Assembly: GCF_000725385.1 (NCBI RefSeq)
Contig: NZ_CP008884.1
Location: 1-64,000, forward strand
Reading direction: 5' to 3'
Origin: Dyella japonica A8
GTDB taxonomy: Bacteria > Pseudomonadota > Gammaproteobacteria > Xanthomonadales > Rhodanobacteraceae
Length of the DNA stretch: 64,000 nt
A model generated the notes under the pieces. That model saw only the letters and a program-made list of their open reading frames with translations, was not told where the DNA came from and did no database searches. Positions 49,931-59,823 of the stretch are shown one piece after another (within the stretch, counting starts at the first letter, position 1; every line of letters begins with the position of its first letter). The position numbers and the translations under genes are program-made.

Positions 49931-50923
49931 TCAGTGTTGCGCCGGCTTGCGACGCGCATCGGACAGCACGGTCTGCCCGCCGGCTTCGCCCACCTGCAAC
50001 GGCAACACCTGCGGCAGCGCACGCAGCCAGTCGTCGATGGCGTCGGCCTTGACGGTACCGGTGAAGGTCAGCGTATCGAGCTCGGCATCGGCGATGCGCA
50101 GCGGTTCCACGCGATAGCGATTGATGTTGGCCACCACCACCGACAACGGCTCGTTGTCGAACTCCAGCCGCGCGTGGCGCCAGGCGGCGGCGTTGGCGGG
50201 GTCGCTGGCGGTAACGTTCATGGCCGCGCGCGAGGGGTCGTAGGTCACCGACTGGCCGGCCACGGCTTCCAGGCTGTTGTGGGCGCCGCCGGTGGCATCG
50301 GCCACGCGCACGCGCCCTTCGGCCATGGCCACGGTGACGTAGTCGCCGGTGCGGCGCACATTGAAGGCGGTACCGATGTCCTCGACGGTCACGTCACCGG
50401 CACGGACGCGGAACGGGCGGGACGCGTTGTGCACGACCTCGAAATAGGCCTCGCCATCGGCAAGGTCCACCTCGCGGCGACCATGGCTGAAGCGCGTGGT
50501 CAGGTGCGTGGCGCCGCCCAGGGTCACGCGCGTGCCGTCTTCCAGCGTCACCTCCCGCTGGGTGGCGATGGCGCTGGCGTAGGTCTGCGAAGTGACCGCC
50601 GTGGCCATGGCATGCCAGCCGACGTAACCGCCGACCGCGGCCACCACGGCGGCCGCGGCGGCGGCGGGCATCCACCAGCGGACGCGCTGCACCTGCGCCG
50701 GCGCGAATTCCGCCAGCAGGCGTTCGCGCGACACCTCGCCCAGCGCCTGCAAACGTGCGGCCAGTTCGGTCACGCGCTCGAACGCGGTGAGGTGCGCGGG
50801 ATCCTCGTCGGCCCAGGCCAGCCACTGCTCGGTCGTCCGTTCCGTGGCAGCGGGGTCGCGCAGTCGCACCCACCAGTCGGCGGCGACACGCAAGTCTTGT
50901 TGATTGAGTGGGTTGGCCATCAT
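49931..50923 (-). CDS. FecR family anti-sigma regulator
   Basis: The 330-residue protein has an N-terminal cytoplasmic DUF4880-type domain (QQDLRVAADWWVRLRDPAATE), one membrane segment near residues 83-102 (MPAAAAAAVVAAVGGYVGW), and the periplasmic FecR domain with GTRVTLGGATHLTTRF and GTAFNVRR. It should receive the receptor signal in the periplasm and control the sigma factor encoded upstream. Its ATG overlaps the sigma factor stop as ATGA, giving translational coupling. Confidence 0.92.
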   Translation of the reverse strand: MMANPLNQQDLRVAADWWVRLRDPAATERTTEQWLAWADEDPAHLTAFERVTELAARLQALGEVSRERLLAEFAPAQVQRVRWWMPAAAAAAVVAAVGGYVGWHAMATAVTSQTYASAIATQREVTLEDGTRVTLGGATHLTTRFSHGRREVDLADGEAYFEVVHNASRPFRVRAGDVTVEDIGTAFNVRRTGDYVTVAMAEGRVRVADATGGAHNSLEAVAGQSVTYDPSRAAMNVTASDPANAAAWRHARLEFDNEPLSVVVANINRYRVEPLRIADAELDTLTFTGTVKADAIDDWLRALPQVLPLQVGEAGGQTVLSDARRKPAQH

Positions 50924-51474
50924 GGCATCTCCGGTTCGTCCACCCGCGCCCGGCAATGAGCCAGGGCATTGGCGACGTGATAGCGCACCATGCGCTCGCT
51001 GATCTTCATGGCCCGCGCGATAACGCTAATCTCGCAGCCGTCGATGACATGCATGACGAAAGCCCGCCCGGTCTTGGCCGGCAGTTCGCGCAACGCCTTG
51101 TAGAGCTCCTGCAATTGCGCGGTGGCATGCACGTGGCGCTCGGGAATCGGTGCCAGGTGCAGGTCTTCGTCAGGCGCATCCACCGGATGCTCCGCCCTCA
51201 CCTGCCGCGCGCGCAAGCGGTCCACGGCCAGGTTCGAAGCGACGCGGAACAGGTAGGCGCGCAGCGAATCCACCTGCTCGGGCTTGTCCATCGTCACCAG
51301 GCGCACGTACGCCTCCTGTGCGACTTCCTGGGCATCCGACAGCGAATTGAGCCGGCACTGCAGGAACGCGACGAGCGCACGGTTGTGGTCGCGGAACAGG
51401 TCGGCGATGCGCAGTGCGAACGCCGGATCGAGGTTCACGCCCGCGTTGGCGGGCGTGTTGGCACGTCTGTCCAC
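50920..51474 (-). CDS. ECF sigma factor, FecI type
   Basis: The 184-residue sigma factor has region 2 (FLQCRLNSLSDAQEVAQEAYVRL) and region 4 (LQELYKALRELPAKTGRAFVMH, IARAMKISERMVRYHV). It should direct RNA polymerase to the receptor operon or other iron genes. The GTG start at 51474 overlaps the stop of the VirK/YbjX gene by one base (TAGTG); the frame upstream of it reads DNA of that gene in another phase. The order VirK-FecI-FecR-FecA is a single minus-strand unit. Confidence 0.9.
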   Translation of the reverse strand: MDRRANTPANAGVNLDPAFALRIADLFRDHNRALVAFLQCRLNSLSDAQEVAQEAYVRLVTMDKPEQVDSLRAYLFRVASNLAVDRLRARQVRAEHPVDAPDEDLHLAPIPERHVHATAQLQELYKALRELPAKTGRAFVMHVIDGCEISVIARAMKISERMVRYHVANALAHCRARVDEPEMP

Positions 51475-52448
51475 TAGGCTGCCCTGGTTACGTCGGCAAG
51501 CGGCGGCAAGGCCTCCATGGCTACCGACGCCTCCATCGCGTCGCGCCACCACGATACCGGGCGCAACACATCATTCAACAGTTTCACCGCTTCCCAGCGC
51601 AGTTCCGCGCGACGCCTGAACAAGGCGCGGCGCTTGCTTTCCACTTCCACTTCCGTGCGGTGATGCAAGCTGGCGGGCAACAGGAACCAACCGTCCTCGA
51701 CAAGCACACCGCCCTGCTCCAGCCAGTACGCATCGTAATCGGAGAACATCCGCGAACGCCCCAGCAACGGATGCGCCGCGTTCCCCACCGCAAGGATACG
51801 CCGCAGGCCACACTGGCCGGCAAACGCATAGGCCAGCACCAGCATCAGCTGCTTGGGCCGCATGCCGTGCATGTTGCGGGTCAGCTCGCGCACCGTCTCC
51901 CGTCCATGGACGCCGGCCGGGCCCTGAATGCAGCCGATGGCCAGCGTGTCATCGTCGATGAGCGTCATCACCAGCCGGTAGAGCGTGCGGTCATGCGCAT
52001 CGGTGAGCTCGATGGCCAGCTCGCCTTCGCAGGTCATGTGCGCCGGCGGCCGCAGGTGCAGCCGGACCTCGCTGCCGTCCTTGAGCGTCAGCGCACCCAG
52101 CGTGGCGCGGCCTTGCACATACACCGCCTCGAACAGCTCCGCCGACCAGCGCTCGAGCAACAGCCGGTAGTGCGCCTTCAGCGCCTGCAGGCGATCCTCG
52201 CGATGCCACCGGCGATTCACGAACCGGTGCTGGTGGCGCTCCTGCAGGCGCGGATCGCAGGCCAGGCAGGCGCGCAACAGGGGGTGCGACCCCAGGAATG
52301 ACAGATAGCCGTGGTGGCGCAGCGGCATGCCCAGCGCGCGCACCACGTACTTGGCAGCCATGAGGGCGCGCTGCCCCGCATGCCCCTCCCAGTCAGGGCG
52401 GCTACGCAGCGAGCGCCACCACACCTGCAGACCAGGGTGGCCATCCAT
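51474..52448 (-). CDS. VirK/YbjX family protein (DUF535), copy 2
   Basis: The conserved DUF535 blocks are CDPRLQERHQHRFVNRRW, LGALTLKDGSEVRLHLRPP, and FSDYDAYWLEQGG followed by ESKRRALFRRRAE. The ATG at 52448 (MDGHPGLQVWWRSLRSRPDW) matches the start of the copy at 29962 and has AAGGAA upstream, giving 324 residues. An in-frame TTG at 52640 would add 64 residues of unclear coding value. Its stop overlaps the FecI start, so it is co-translated with an iron-type sigma factor, an unusual setting for this family. Confidence 0.87.
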   Translation of the reverse strand: MDGHPGLQVWWRSLRSRPDWEGHAGQRALMAAKYVVRALGMPLRHHGYLSFLGSHPLLRACLACDPRLQERHQHRFVNRRWHREDRLQALKAHYRLLLERWSAELFEAVYVQGRATLGALTLKDGSEVRLHLRPPAHMTCEGELAIELTDAHDRTLYRLVMTLIDDDTLAIGCIQGPAGVHGRETVRELTRNMHGMRPKQLMLVLAYAFAGQCGLRRILAVGNAAHPLLGRSRMFSDYDAYWLEQGGVLVEDGWFLLPASLHHRTEVEVESKRRALFRRRAELRWEAVKLLNDVLRPVSWWRDAMEASVAMEALPPLADVTRAA

Positions 52449-52770
52449 GGCCGGGGGTTCCTTGGGTCCAGTCGCCAGCGGGCCGGGGAACCCCGCCCAC
52501 CGCAGTTCGCGCTCCAGGGAGCGTTGCGCCGCATAGGCGCAGCCGCTAGCCGCGAACACCAGATCGGCGTCCAGAGGTTCCTCCCCTGGCTGAAGATTCC
52601 TTTCGTTCAAGGCTCGCCGACCCGCTGAAGACTGTGACAAGGACTAAGACGGCCAAGCCACGCAAAACGGAAATGGCCGGACCCTCTTTTTTGCTTTTTT
52701 TTCGTCGCCCAAAAGAAAACCCCGCACAGGGCGGGGTTTTCTCGTACAGCGATGCCTGGAAGGCGTGGAC
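52449..52770. other. Gap between VirK/YbjX copy 2 and groL
   Basis: The left part could encode an N-terminal extension of the VirK/YbjX protein but lacks a good start. It contains GGGGAGGAACC without a following ATG. The right part has the groL terminator and T-rich stretches (CTTTTTTGCTTTTTTTTCG at about 52686) on the plus strand. No other feature was seen. Confidence 0.5.
52711..52740 (-). terminator. Terminator of groL
   Basis: AAAACCCCGC and GCGGGGTTTT arms; on the minus strand the hairpin is followed by TTTTCTTTT. Confidence 0.88.
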
Positions 52771-54426
<1,656 letters not shown>

Positions 54427-54470
54427 TTAGATTTGAGTCGTTGGTAGGGGAAGAGATGCGGGAGAGGCGC

Positions 54471-54764
54471 TTAGCCTTCGATCACCGCAACGATGTCGTC
54501 TTCCTTCAGGAAGACCAGCTCTTCGCCGTCGATCTTGATTTCCTGGCCGGCGTACTTGCCGAACAGCACGGTGTCGCCTTCCTTCACGGACATCGGGCGG
54601 ACCTTGCCGTCTTCCAGGATGCGGCCGGTGCCGGCAGCGATGACCTTGCCGCGGGTCGGCTTTTCGGTGGCGCTGTCGGGGATGACGATGCCGCCAGCGG
54701 AGACGCGCTCTTCTTCGAGGCGCTTGACGATGACGCGATCGTGCAGCGGACGCAGTTTGCTCAT
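54471..54764 (-). CDS. groS: Co-chaperonin GroES
   Basis: The 97-residue lid of the GroEL chamber starts [20 protein letters not shown] and carries the mobile loop [16 protein letters not shown] and the roof and barrel strands [15 protein letters not shown]. It is the first gene of the groSL operon, with the CIRCE operator 74 bases upstream of its start. Confidence 0.98.
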   Translation of the reverse strand: MSKLRPLHDRVIVKRLEEERVSAGGIVIPDSATEKPTRGKVIAAGTGRILEDGKVRPMSVKEGDTVLFGKYAGQEIKIDGEELVFLKEDDIVAVIEG

Positions 54765-54837
54765 GGTGTGGGCTCCAGCTTCGGTTGGATGGTTGAACAG
54801 GATTCGGTACCCCGGAGCGGCGCCATTGCTGGCGCTG

Positions 54838-54864
54838 TTAGCACTCCCGGTAGGTGAGTGCCAA
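54838..54864 (-). promoter_or_regulatory. CIRCE operator of groSL
   Basis: TTAGCACTC-N9-GAGTGCCAA is an almost perfect CIRCE inverted repeat (one mismatch from TTAGCACTC-N9-GAGTGCTAA), the binding site of the HrcA repressor. A TATTAT promoter-like box lies directly upstream on the minus strand (54864-54871). hrcA itself is not in the window. Confidence 0.95.
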
Positions 54865-55017
54865 TAATAGCGACGCAATAGCCCCCCGCAAGAGGTGCCG
54901 GTCCGGTGGCTGAAACTTCCAATGGGGGAGCCGCGAGGGCCTTTCAAGAGCCGCCGGGGCGGAAAGTGGCGAGATTTTCTCTCCATGAGAGTGTCGCCAA
55001 AGGCCGGACTTTTGCCC

Positions 55018-55043
55018 GTCATCCCCGCGAAAGCGGGAATGAC
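55018..55043. repeat. REP family A half element
   Basis: GTCATCCCCGCGAAAGCG followed by GGAATGAC forms a single GAAA-loop hairpin of the family A type. It lies in the gap between the groSL promoter and the aldolase gene. Confidence 0.75.
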
Positions 55044-55122
55044 GCGCTCTTCGGGGCCCCTATCGACAAGGTGCGGCGGGACCGACGACCATGCCGGCCT
55101 GATCCCCGGAGGCCACCCACCC

Positions 55123-55773
55123 GTGAGCGATGAGCTGACGCTACGCCTGGACCTGGTAGCCCAAGGGGCCCGGCTGGCCGCTTCCGGCCTGAGCCAGGGC
55201 ACCTCGGGCAACCTAAGTGCCCGTTGTGGCGACGGTTTCCTGATCACGCCCAGCGGCACACCGTACGAGGACATCACGCCCGAAGGCATCGTTAGGGTGG
55301 ATCGCGACGGCCAGTGGCCCGCCGGCCAGCGTCCTTCCAGCGAGTGGCGCTTCCACCGGGACATCTACCTCGCCCGCCCGGATGCCATGGCCGTGGTCCA
55401 CGTTCACCCGCCGTACGCCACGGCGCTGGCGATGTGCCGCAAGGACATCCCGCCCGCCCATTACATGATTGCGGTGGGCGGTGGGGACTCCATCCGCTGC
55501 GCCGACTACCACACCTACGGCACCCAGGCCTTGTCCGATGCCGTGCTGGCCGCGCTCGAAGGCCGATTGGCCTGCCTGATGGCCAACCACGGCATGATCT
55601 CGCTGGGCAGCACGCTGGCGCAGGCCATGTGGCGGGCGGTGGAGGTGGAAAATCTGGCCCGGCAATACGCGTTGGCGCTGCAGCTGGGCACCCCGGTGAT
55701 GCTGACGGACCACGAAGTGGCTGACGTGCTCGCCAAATTCGCCAACTACGGGCTGATGTCCTCGAGGTCGTGA
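55123..55773 (+). CDS. Class II aldolase/adducin family protein
   Basis: The 216-residue zinc-dependent protein resembles L-fuculose-phosphate aldolase and methylthioribulose-1-phosphate dehydratase. [10 protein letters not shown] near the N-terminus binds phosphate, HVHPPYAT gives two zinc histidines and [10 protein letters not shown] the third; a catalytic acid could be Glu in [11 protein letters not shown]. The exact substrate is not decided. The GTG start at 55123 follows GGAGG and fits the family start; the frame is open further upstream through the REP half element. It overlaps cutA (TGATG). Confidence 0.85.
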   Translation: MSDELTLRLDLVAQGARLAASGLSQGTSGNLSARCGDGFLITPSGTPYEDITPEGIVRVDRDGQWPAGQRPSSEWRFHRDIYLARPDAMAVVHVHPPYATALAMCRKDIPPAHYMIAVGGGDSIRCADYHTYGTQALSDAVLAALEGRLACLMANHGMISLGSTLAQAMWRAVEVENLARQYALALQLGTPVMLTDHEVADVLAKFANYGLMSSRS

Positions 55774-56090
55774 TGTCCGATACCGTCCTGCTCTGCTACT
55801 GCACCTGCCCCGACGCCGCCAGCGCGCAGAAGCTGGCCGAGGCCCTGGTGGGCGAACACCTGGCCGCCTGCGTGAACCGCATTCCGGCGGTGGCGTCCAC
55901 CTATCGCTGGAAGGGCGAGGTGGTGACCGACAGCGAGGAGCTGTTGCTCATCAAGACCACGGCCGAGCGCTTCCCGGCGCTGAAGGAGCGGCTGGTGGCC
56001 CTGCATCCGTATGAGTTGCCGGAGCTGATCGCCGTGCCGGTGGCTGAGGGGCATCGTCCTTATCTGGATTGGGTGCGGGATCCGGGGTGA
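55773..56090 (+). CDS. cutA: Divalent cation tolerance protein CutA
   Basis: The 105-residue trimeric PII-like protein has TVLLCYCTCPDAASAQKLAEALV, AACVNRIPAVASTYRWKGEV and HPYELPELIAVPV, all typical. It is linked to copper tolerance in E. coli, though its precise role is debated. The ATG at 55773 overlaps the aldolase TGA; a GTG one codon earlier is in frame and not needed. Confidence 0.94.
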   Translation: MSDTVLLCYCTCPDAASAQKLAEALVGEHLAACVNRIPAVASTYRWKGEVVTDSEELLLIKTTAERFPALKERLVALHPYELPELIAVPVAEGHRPYLDWVRDPG

Positions 56091-56137
56091 TCCCCAGAGA
56101 ACCTGTTCACCCATCACCGCCCCCTCACCGTTCCCGC

Positions 56138-56181
56138 CCCCTCACCGTCATCCCCGCGAAAGCGGGGATGACGGTGAGGGG
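56138..56181. repeat. REP family A element, perfect hairpin
   Basis: Two perfect 20-base arms, CCCCTCACCGTCATCCCCGC and its complement, close a GAAA tetraloop. It is the most compact and exact copy of family A in the window and marks the left border of the phosphonate island. Confidence 0.9.
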
Positions 56182-56379
56182 CGAATGGCGCTCCATGGCA
56201 ACGTCGGAGCGAGATCGCGAACAAGCCCGAGCCAGCGGCAGCGGCAGCGTCAGCACCCCAAACACGCACCACATCCCATCCCCCGCGATTGACTAGACAG
56301 TCCGCCCCGACTGTCGGTGCCCGCGTCATGGGCACGCCATCGCCGCTCGTCAGCATGCCTCTCCATCACGGGAGGCGAT

Positions 56380-57078
56380 ATGACGTTCCAACTGGCAGTT
56401 TTCGACATGGCGGGCACCACGGTGCACGACCCCGACCTGGTCGTGCAGGCGTTGCGCGAGGCGCTGGCCGAGGCCGGCTGCGAGGCCGGCGTGCCCGAGT
56501 TGCGCGCGTTGATGGGCTACACCAAGCCCGCGGCCATCCGCAGCCTGCTCGCCGCCCACGACCTGCCCGCGGACGACGCGCACGTGATGCATGTCCACGC
56601 CGACTTCGTGCAGCGCATGCTCCACTGCTACCGCACCCACGAAGCGGTCCGCCCGATGGCCGGCGCCGAAGACACCTTCGCGTGGCTGCATGAGCGCGGC
56701 ATCAAGGTGGCGCTCAACACCGCGTTCTCCCAGGACATCGCCGAATGCCTGATCGAGCGCTTCGACTGGCGCCGCCGCGGCCTGATCGACGCGGCGACCT
56801 CAGCGGATCGCGTCGTCGAGGGCCGTCCCGCGCCGGACATGATCCGCGCGCTGATGGCCGAAGGCGGCGTCACCGATGCGGCGCGCGTGTTCAAGGTGGG
56901 CGATACCGAAGTGGATATCCGCGAAGGCCGGGCGGCCGGCTGCGGCCTGGTGGTGGCGGTCGCTACGGGCGCCTACACGCGCGCCGAACTGCTCGCGCAT
57001 CACCCGGATGCCGTACTGGATGGCCTGCATGAGCTGGCCGCCCTGCTTGACCGCGCCAGCCAGTCCCACGTGGCCTGA
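56380..57078 (+). CDS. Phosphonatase-like HAD hydrolase (TIGR03351 type)
   Basis: The 232-residue protein has the phosphonatase form of motif I, FDMAGTTVHD, with nucleophile Asp9 and Ala11 where ordinary HAD phosphatases have a second Asp. ALMGYTKPAAI supplies Lys49, at the position of the Schiff-base lysine of phosphonoacetaldehyde hydrolase (MGxxK). VEGRPAPDMI and VGDTEVDIREGRAAGC are motifs III and IV. It should cleave the C-P bond of an aldehyde-type phosphonate. TIGR03351 members are known to co-occur with TIGR03364 oxidoreductases, as here. The ATG at 56380 follows GGGAGG. It heads a three-gene operon. Confidence 0.88.
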   Translation: MTFQLAVFDMAGTTVHDPDLVVQALREALAEAGCEAGVPELRALMGYTKPAAIRSLLAAHDLPADDAHVMHVHADFVQRMLHCYRTHEAVRPMAGAEDTFAWLHERGIKVALNTAFSQDIAECLIERFDWRRRGLIDAATSADRVVEGRPAPDMIRALMAEGGVTDAARVFKVGDTEVDIREGRAAGCGLVVAVATGAYTRAELLAHHPDAVLDGLHELAALLDRASQSHVA

Positions 57079-57086
57079 GGCCGGTC

Positions 57087-58418
57087 ATGCAGCCCATCAT
57101 CACCGCATCCGGGCCATCGCCCGGCAAATCCTCGCGCATGCTGCCGCTGGTCGCCGGACTGGCTGCGTTCTGCGTGTACTCATGCATGTACGCCTTCCGC
57201 AAGCCGTTCAGCGCGGCCAGCTTCGATGCCATGAGCTGGCTGGGCGTCGACTACAAGATCTGGCTGGTGATCGCCCAGGTGATGGGTTACGCGGTGAGCA
57301 AGCTCTGGGCGATCCGGCTGGTGCCGGAGCTGCACCCGGCGAACCGTGGCAAAGCCATCCTCGTGTTGATCGGCCTGTCGTGGCTGGCCCTGCTGGGCTT
57401 CGCGCTGGCGCCGCCGTTGCCCGGCATCGTGTTCCTGTTCCTCAACGGCCTGCCGCTGGGCATGGTGTGGGGCCTGGTGTTCGGCTACATCGAAGGCCGG
57501 CAGGCCACGGAGTTGATGGGCGCCATCCTGGCTTCCAGCTTCATCTTTGCTTCCGGTGTAGTGAAGGGCGTTGGCAAGGCGATGCTGCTGGCCGGCGTCA
57601 GCGAGCACTGGATGCCGTTCCTCACCGGCCTGGTATTCGTGCCGCCGCTGCTGCTGTCGCTGCGCACGCTTGAGCGTTTGCCGCCCCCCACGGCCGAGGA
57701 CATCGCCGCCCGCGCGCCACGTGGCCGCATGGATCGCGATGCGCGCCGGGCTTTCCTGCGCCGCTTCCTGCCCGGCCTGCTGCTGATCGTGCCGCTGTAC
57801 GTGCTGCTGACGGTGCTGCGCGATTTCCGCGAAAACTTCGACACCGAGATCTTCCGCGACCTCGGGTTCGGCCGCAGCGCGCTGGTGTTCGGCGAGGTGG
57901 ACACGCCCATCGGCGTGGGCGTGCTCATGCTCACCGCGTCGCTGTCGCTGGTGCGCGACAACATGCGCGCCTTCATGCTCAACCACGTGCTGATCGCTGC
58001 GGGCCTGTGCTGCGCCGGGCTGAGCACCCTGCTGTTCGCGCACCACGAACTGCCGCCGCTGACCTGGATGACCCTGGTCGGGTTCGGGCTGTATCTGGGC
58101 TACATCCCGCTCAACGGCATGTTCTTCGAACGCTTGATGGCCACCTTCCGCGTCGCCGGCACCGTGTCGTTCGTGATGTATCTGGCCGACGCCTCGGGCT
58201 ATCTGGGCAGCGTGGCGGTGCTGCTGATCAGGCAGTTCCTCGCCCTGCAGCTCAACTGGACGCAGTTCTTCGAACGCGCCGTGCTGACGAGCAGCCTGCT
58301 CGGCCTCGTCCTTGTCGCGCTGTCGGCGCGCTGGTTTTGGTGGCACGGCCGCCAGAACGGCCTCACGGCAACCGCCTCCCCCTTGTCACCCCTGAAGATG
58401 GAAAGCACTCGTTTATGA
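57087..58418 (+). CDS. DUF5690/MFS-like transporter
   Basis: The 443-residue protein has 10 to 12 hydrophobic helices in MFS-like halves with a cytoplasmic loop (about 195-220). Its first helix region is CVYSCMYAFRKPFSAASF, and YAVSKLWAIRLVPEL and FVMYLADASGYLGSVAVL are further conserved parts of the DUF5690 group. No substrate has been proved for this group. Position inside a phosphonate operon, eight bases after the hydrolase and overlapping the oxidoreductase by ATGA, suggests uptake of the phosphonate substrate. GAGG precedes the ATG. Confidence 0.82.
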   Translation: MQPIITASGPSPGKSSRMLPLVAGLAAFCVYSCMYAFRKPFSAASFDAMSWLGVDYKIWLVIAQVMGYAVSKLWAIRLVPELHPANRGKAILVLIGLSWLALLGFALAPPLPGIVFLFLNGLPLGMVWGLVFGYIEGRQATELMGAILASSFIFASGVVKGVGKAMLLAGVSEHWMPFLTGLVFVPPLLLSLRTLERLPPPTAEDIAARAPRGRMDRDARRAFLRRFLPGLLLIVPLYVLLTVLRDFRENFDTEIFRDLGFGRSALVFGEVDTPIGVGVLMLTASLSLVRDNMRAFMLNHVLIAAGLCCAGLSTLLFAHHELPPLTWMTLVGFGLYLGYIPLNGMFFERLMATFRVAGTVSFVMYLADASGYLGSVAVLLIRQFLALQLNWTQFFERAVLTSSLLGLVLVALSARWFWWHGRQNGLTATASPLSPLKMESTRL

Positions 58419-59599
58419 GCAAGTCGCAAACACGCACCGCGATCGTCGTGGGTGCAGGCATCGTCGGGCTGGCCATGGCCCGTGCCCTGGCAGAGGCCGG
58501 ATACAAGGTCACCGTGTTTGACCGCCACGAGCGCGCCGTGGGCGCCTCGGTACGCAACTTCGGCACGATCTGGCCGATCGGCGTGCCCAACGGCCCGCTC
58601 TATGCGCGCGCGCTTCGCTCGCGCGAGATCTGGCGCGAATTCTGCGACGCCAGCGGCACGTGGTCCGCCCCCAGCGGCAGCCTCATCGCCGCGTATCACG
58701 ACGACGAATGGGCGGTGATGAACGAGTACGCGGCGATGAACGAGGGCATCCGCCCCTGCCGCACGCTCGACCCCGCACAGGTCCGCCAGCACGCGCCGGG
58801 CGTCGTATCGAACGGATTGCGCGGCGCCCTGCTCAGCACGGACGAAATGGTGGTGGATCCGCGCGAGGCGATCCGCAACCTGCCCGCCTGGCTGACGGAA
58901 CGCTACGGCGTGGAGTTCCATTGGCGCCAGGCCGTCACCCGCATCGAACACCCGTGGGTATGGAGCGGCCGCCGCCGTTACGGTGCGGACCTCATCTACA
59001 TCGCCAGCGGCACCGATTTCGAAACGCTGTATCCGGAACTGTTCGAACGCCTGGCCATCACCAAATGCAAGCTGCAGATGCTGCGGCTAGAAGCACAGCC
59101 CACGCCGTTCCAGCTGGGCCCTGTGGTGTGCGGCGGCCTCACCATGGCCCACTACAGCGGCTTCCATGCCACGCCGAGCATCGCAGCGATGCGCCAGCGA
59201 CTGAGCGAGCAGTACGCCGACCTGATCGCACTCGGCATCCATGTCATGGCAGCGCAGAACGGACTCGGCGAGATCACCATCGGCGACTCGCACGAATACG
59301 GCCACACGCACGAGCCCTTCGACGAAAGCTCGATCAACCGCAAGATCGCCGACTACCTGCGCACGGTGCTCGACCTGCCGAGCTGGAACGTCAAGCAGAG
59401 CTGGCACGGCATCTACGCCAAGCTCACCGATGGGAAGCGCAGCGAGCTGGTGATCGAAGCCGAACCGGGCGTCACCATCGTCAACGGCATCGGTGGCGGC
59501 GGGCTGGGCATGACGCTGTCGTTTGGTCTGGCGGAGGAAGTGGTCAGTGGCCAATGGCAGGCCGAAACCGTTGAACCCGTGGTCGCTGGCGCGCACTGA
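58415..59599 (+). CDS. FAD-dependent oxidoreductase (TIGR03364 type, aminophosphonate)
   Basis: The 394-residue DAO-family flavoprotein has VVGAGIVGLAMARALAEAGY for FAD, FDRHERAVGASVRNFGTIWP, and the C-terminal INGIGGGGLGMTLSFGLAEE. The TIGR03364 group was proposed to oxidise an aminophosphonate related to 2-aminoethylphosphonate, giving an aldehyde for the phosphonatase-like partner. That fits this operon. The exact substrate, for example N-methylated or hydroxylated aminoethylphosphonate, is not shown by the sequence. Its ATG overlaps the transporter stop. A REP element follows. Confidence 0.87.
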   Translation: MSKSQTRTAIVVGAGIVGLAMARALAEAGYKVTVFDRHERAVGASVRNFGTIWPIGVPNGPLYARALRSREIWREFCDASGTWSAPSGSLIAAYHDDEWAVMNEYAAMNEGIRPCRTLDPAQVRQHAPGVVSNGLRGALLSTDEMVVDPREAIRNLPAWLTERYGVEFHWRQAVTRIEHPWVWSGRRRYGADLIYIASGTDFETLYPELFERLAITKCKLQMLRLEAQPTPFQLGPVVCGGLTMAHYSGFHATPSIAAMRQRLSEQYADLIALGIHVMAAQNGLGEITIGDSHEYGHTHEPFDESSINRKIADYLRTVLDLPSWNVKQSWHGIYAKLTDGKRSELVIEAEPGVTIVNGIGGGGLGMTLSFGLAEEVVSGQWQAETVEPVVAGAH

Positions 59600-59632
59600 G
59601 TTCTTCGAATTCCCGACACGGCCCCATCGCTT

Positions 59633-59761
59633 CCTCACCGTCATCCCAGCGAAAGCTGGAGGCGTTTTTCAACAGCCGAATGGCTGGTCATCCAGCGTCT
59701 TTCATCCTTGCCACACGCATCAAAGACACGGGATCCCAGCTTTCGCTGGGATGACGGTGGG
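59633..59761. repeat. REP family A element, long form
   Basis: CCTCACCGTCATCCCAGCG with GAAAGCTGGAG on the left mirrors GATCCCAGCTTTCGCTGGG and ATGACGGTGG on the right. The middle part is longer than in the other copies. It lies between the operon end and the convergent GntR gene. Confidence 0.82.
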
Positions 59762-59823
59762 AAGCATGTCCGCAGGTGACTATTAGGAAGCGTGTGGCGG
59801 TTGAGCCACCGATGCCCTGAATC

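Noticed and set aside
54895..55122. N-terminal extension of the class II aldolase
   Set aside because: The extension passes through a REP half element and has no homology to the family; the GTG at 55123 has GGAGG upstream and fits the domain start.
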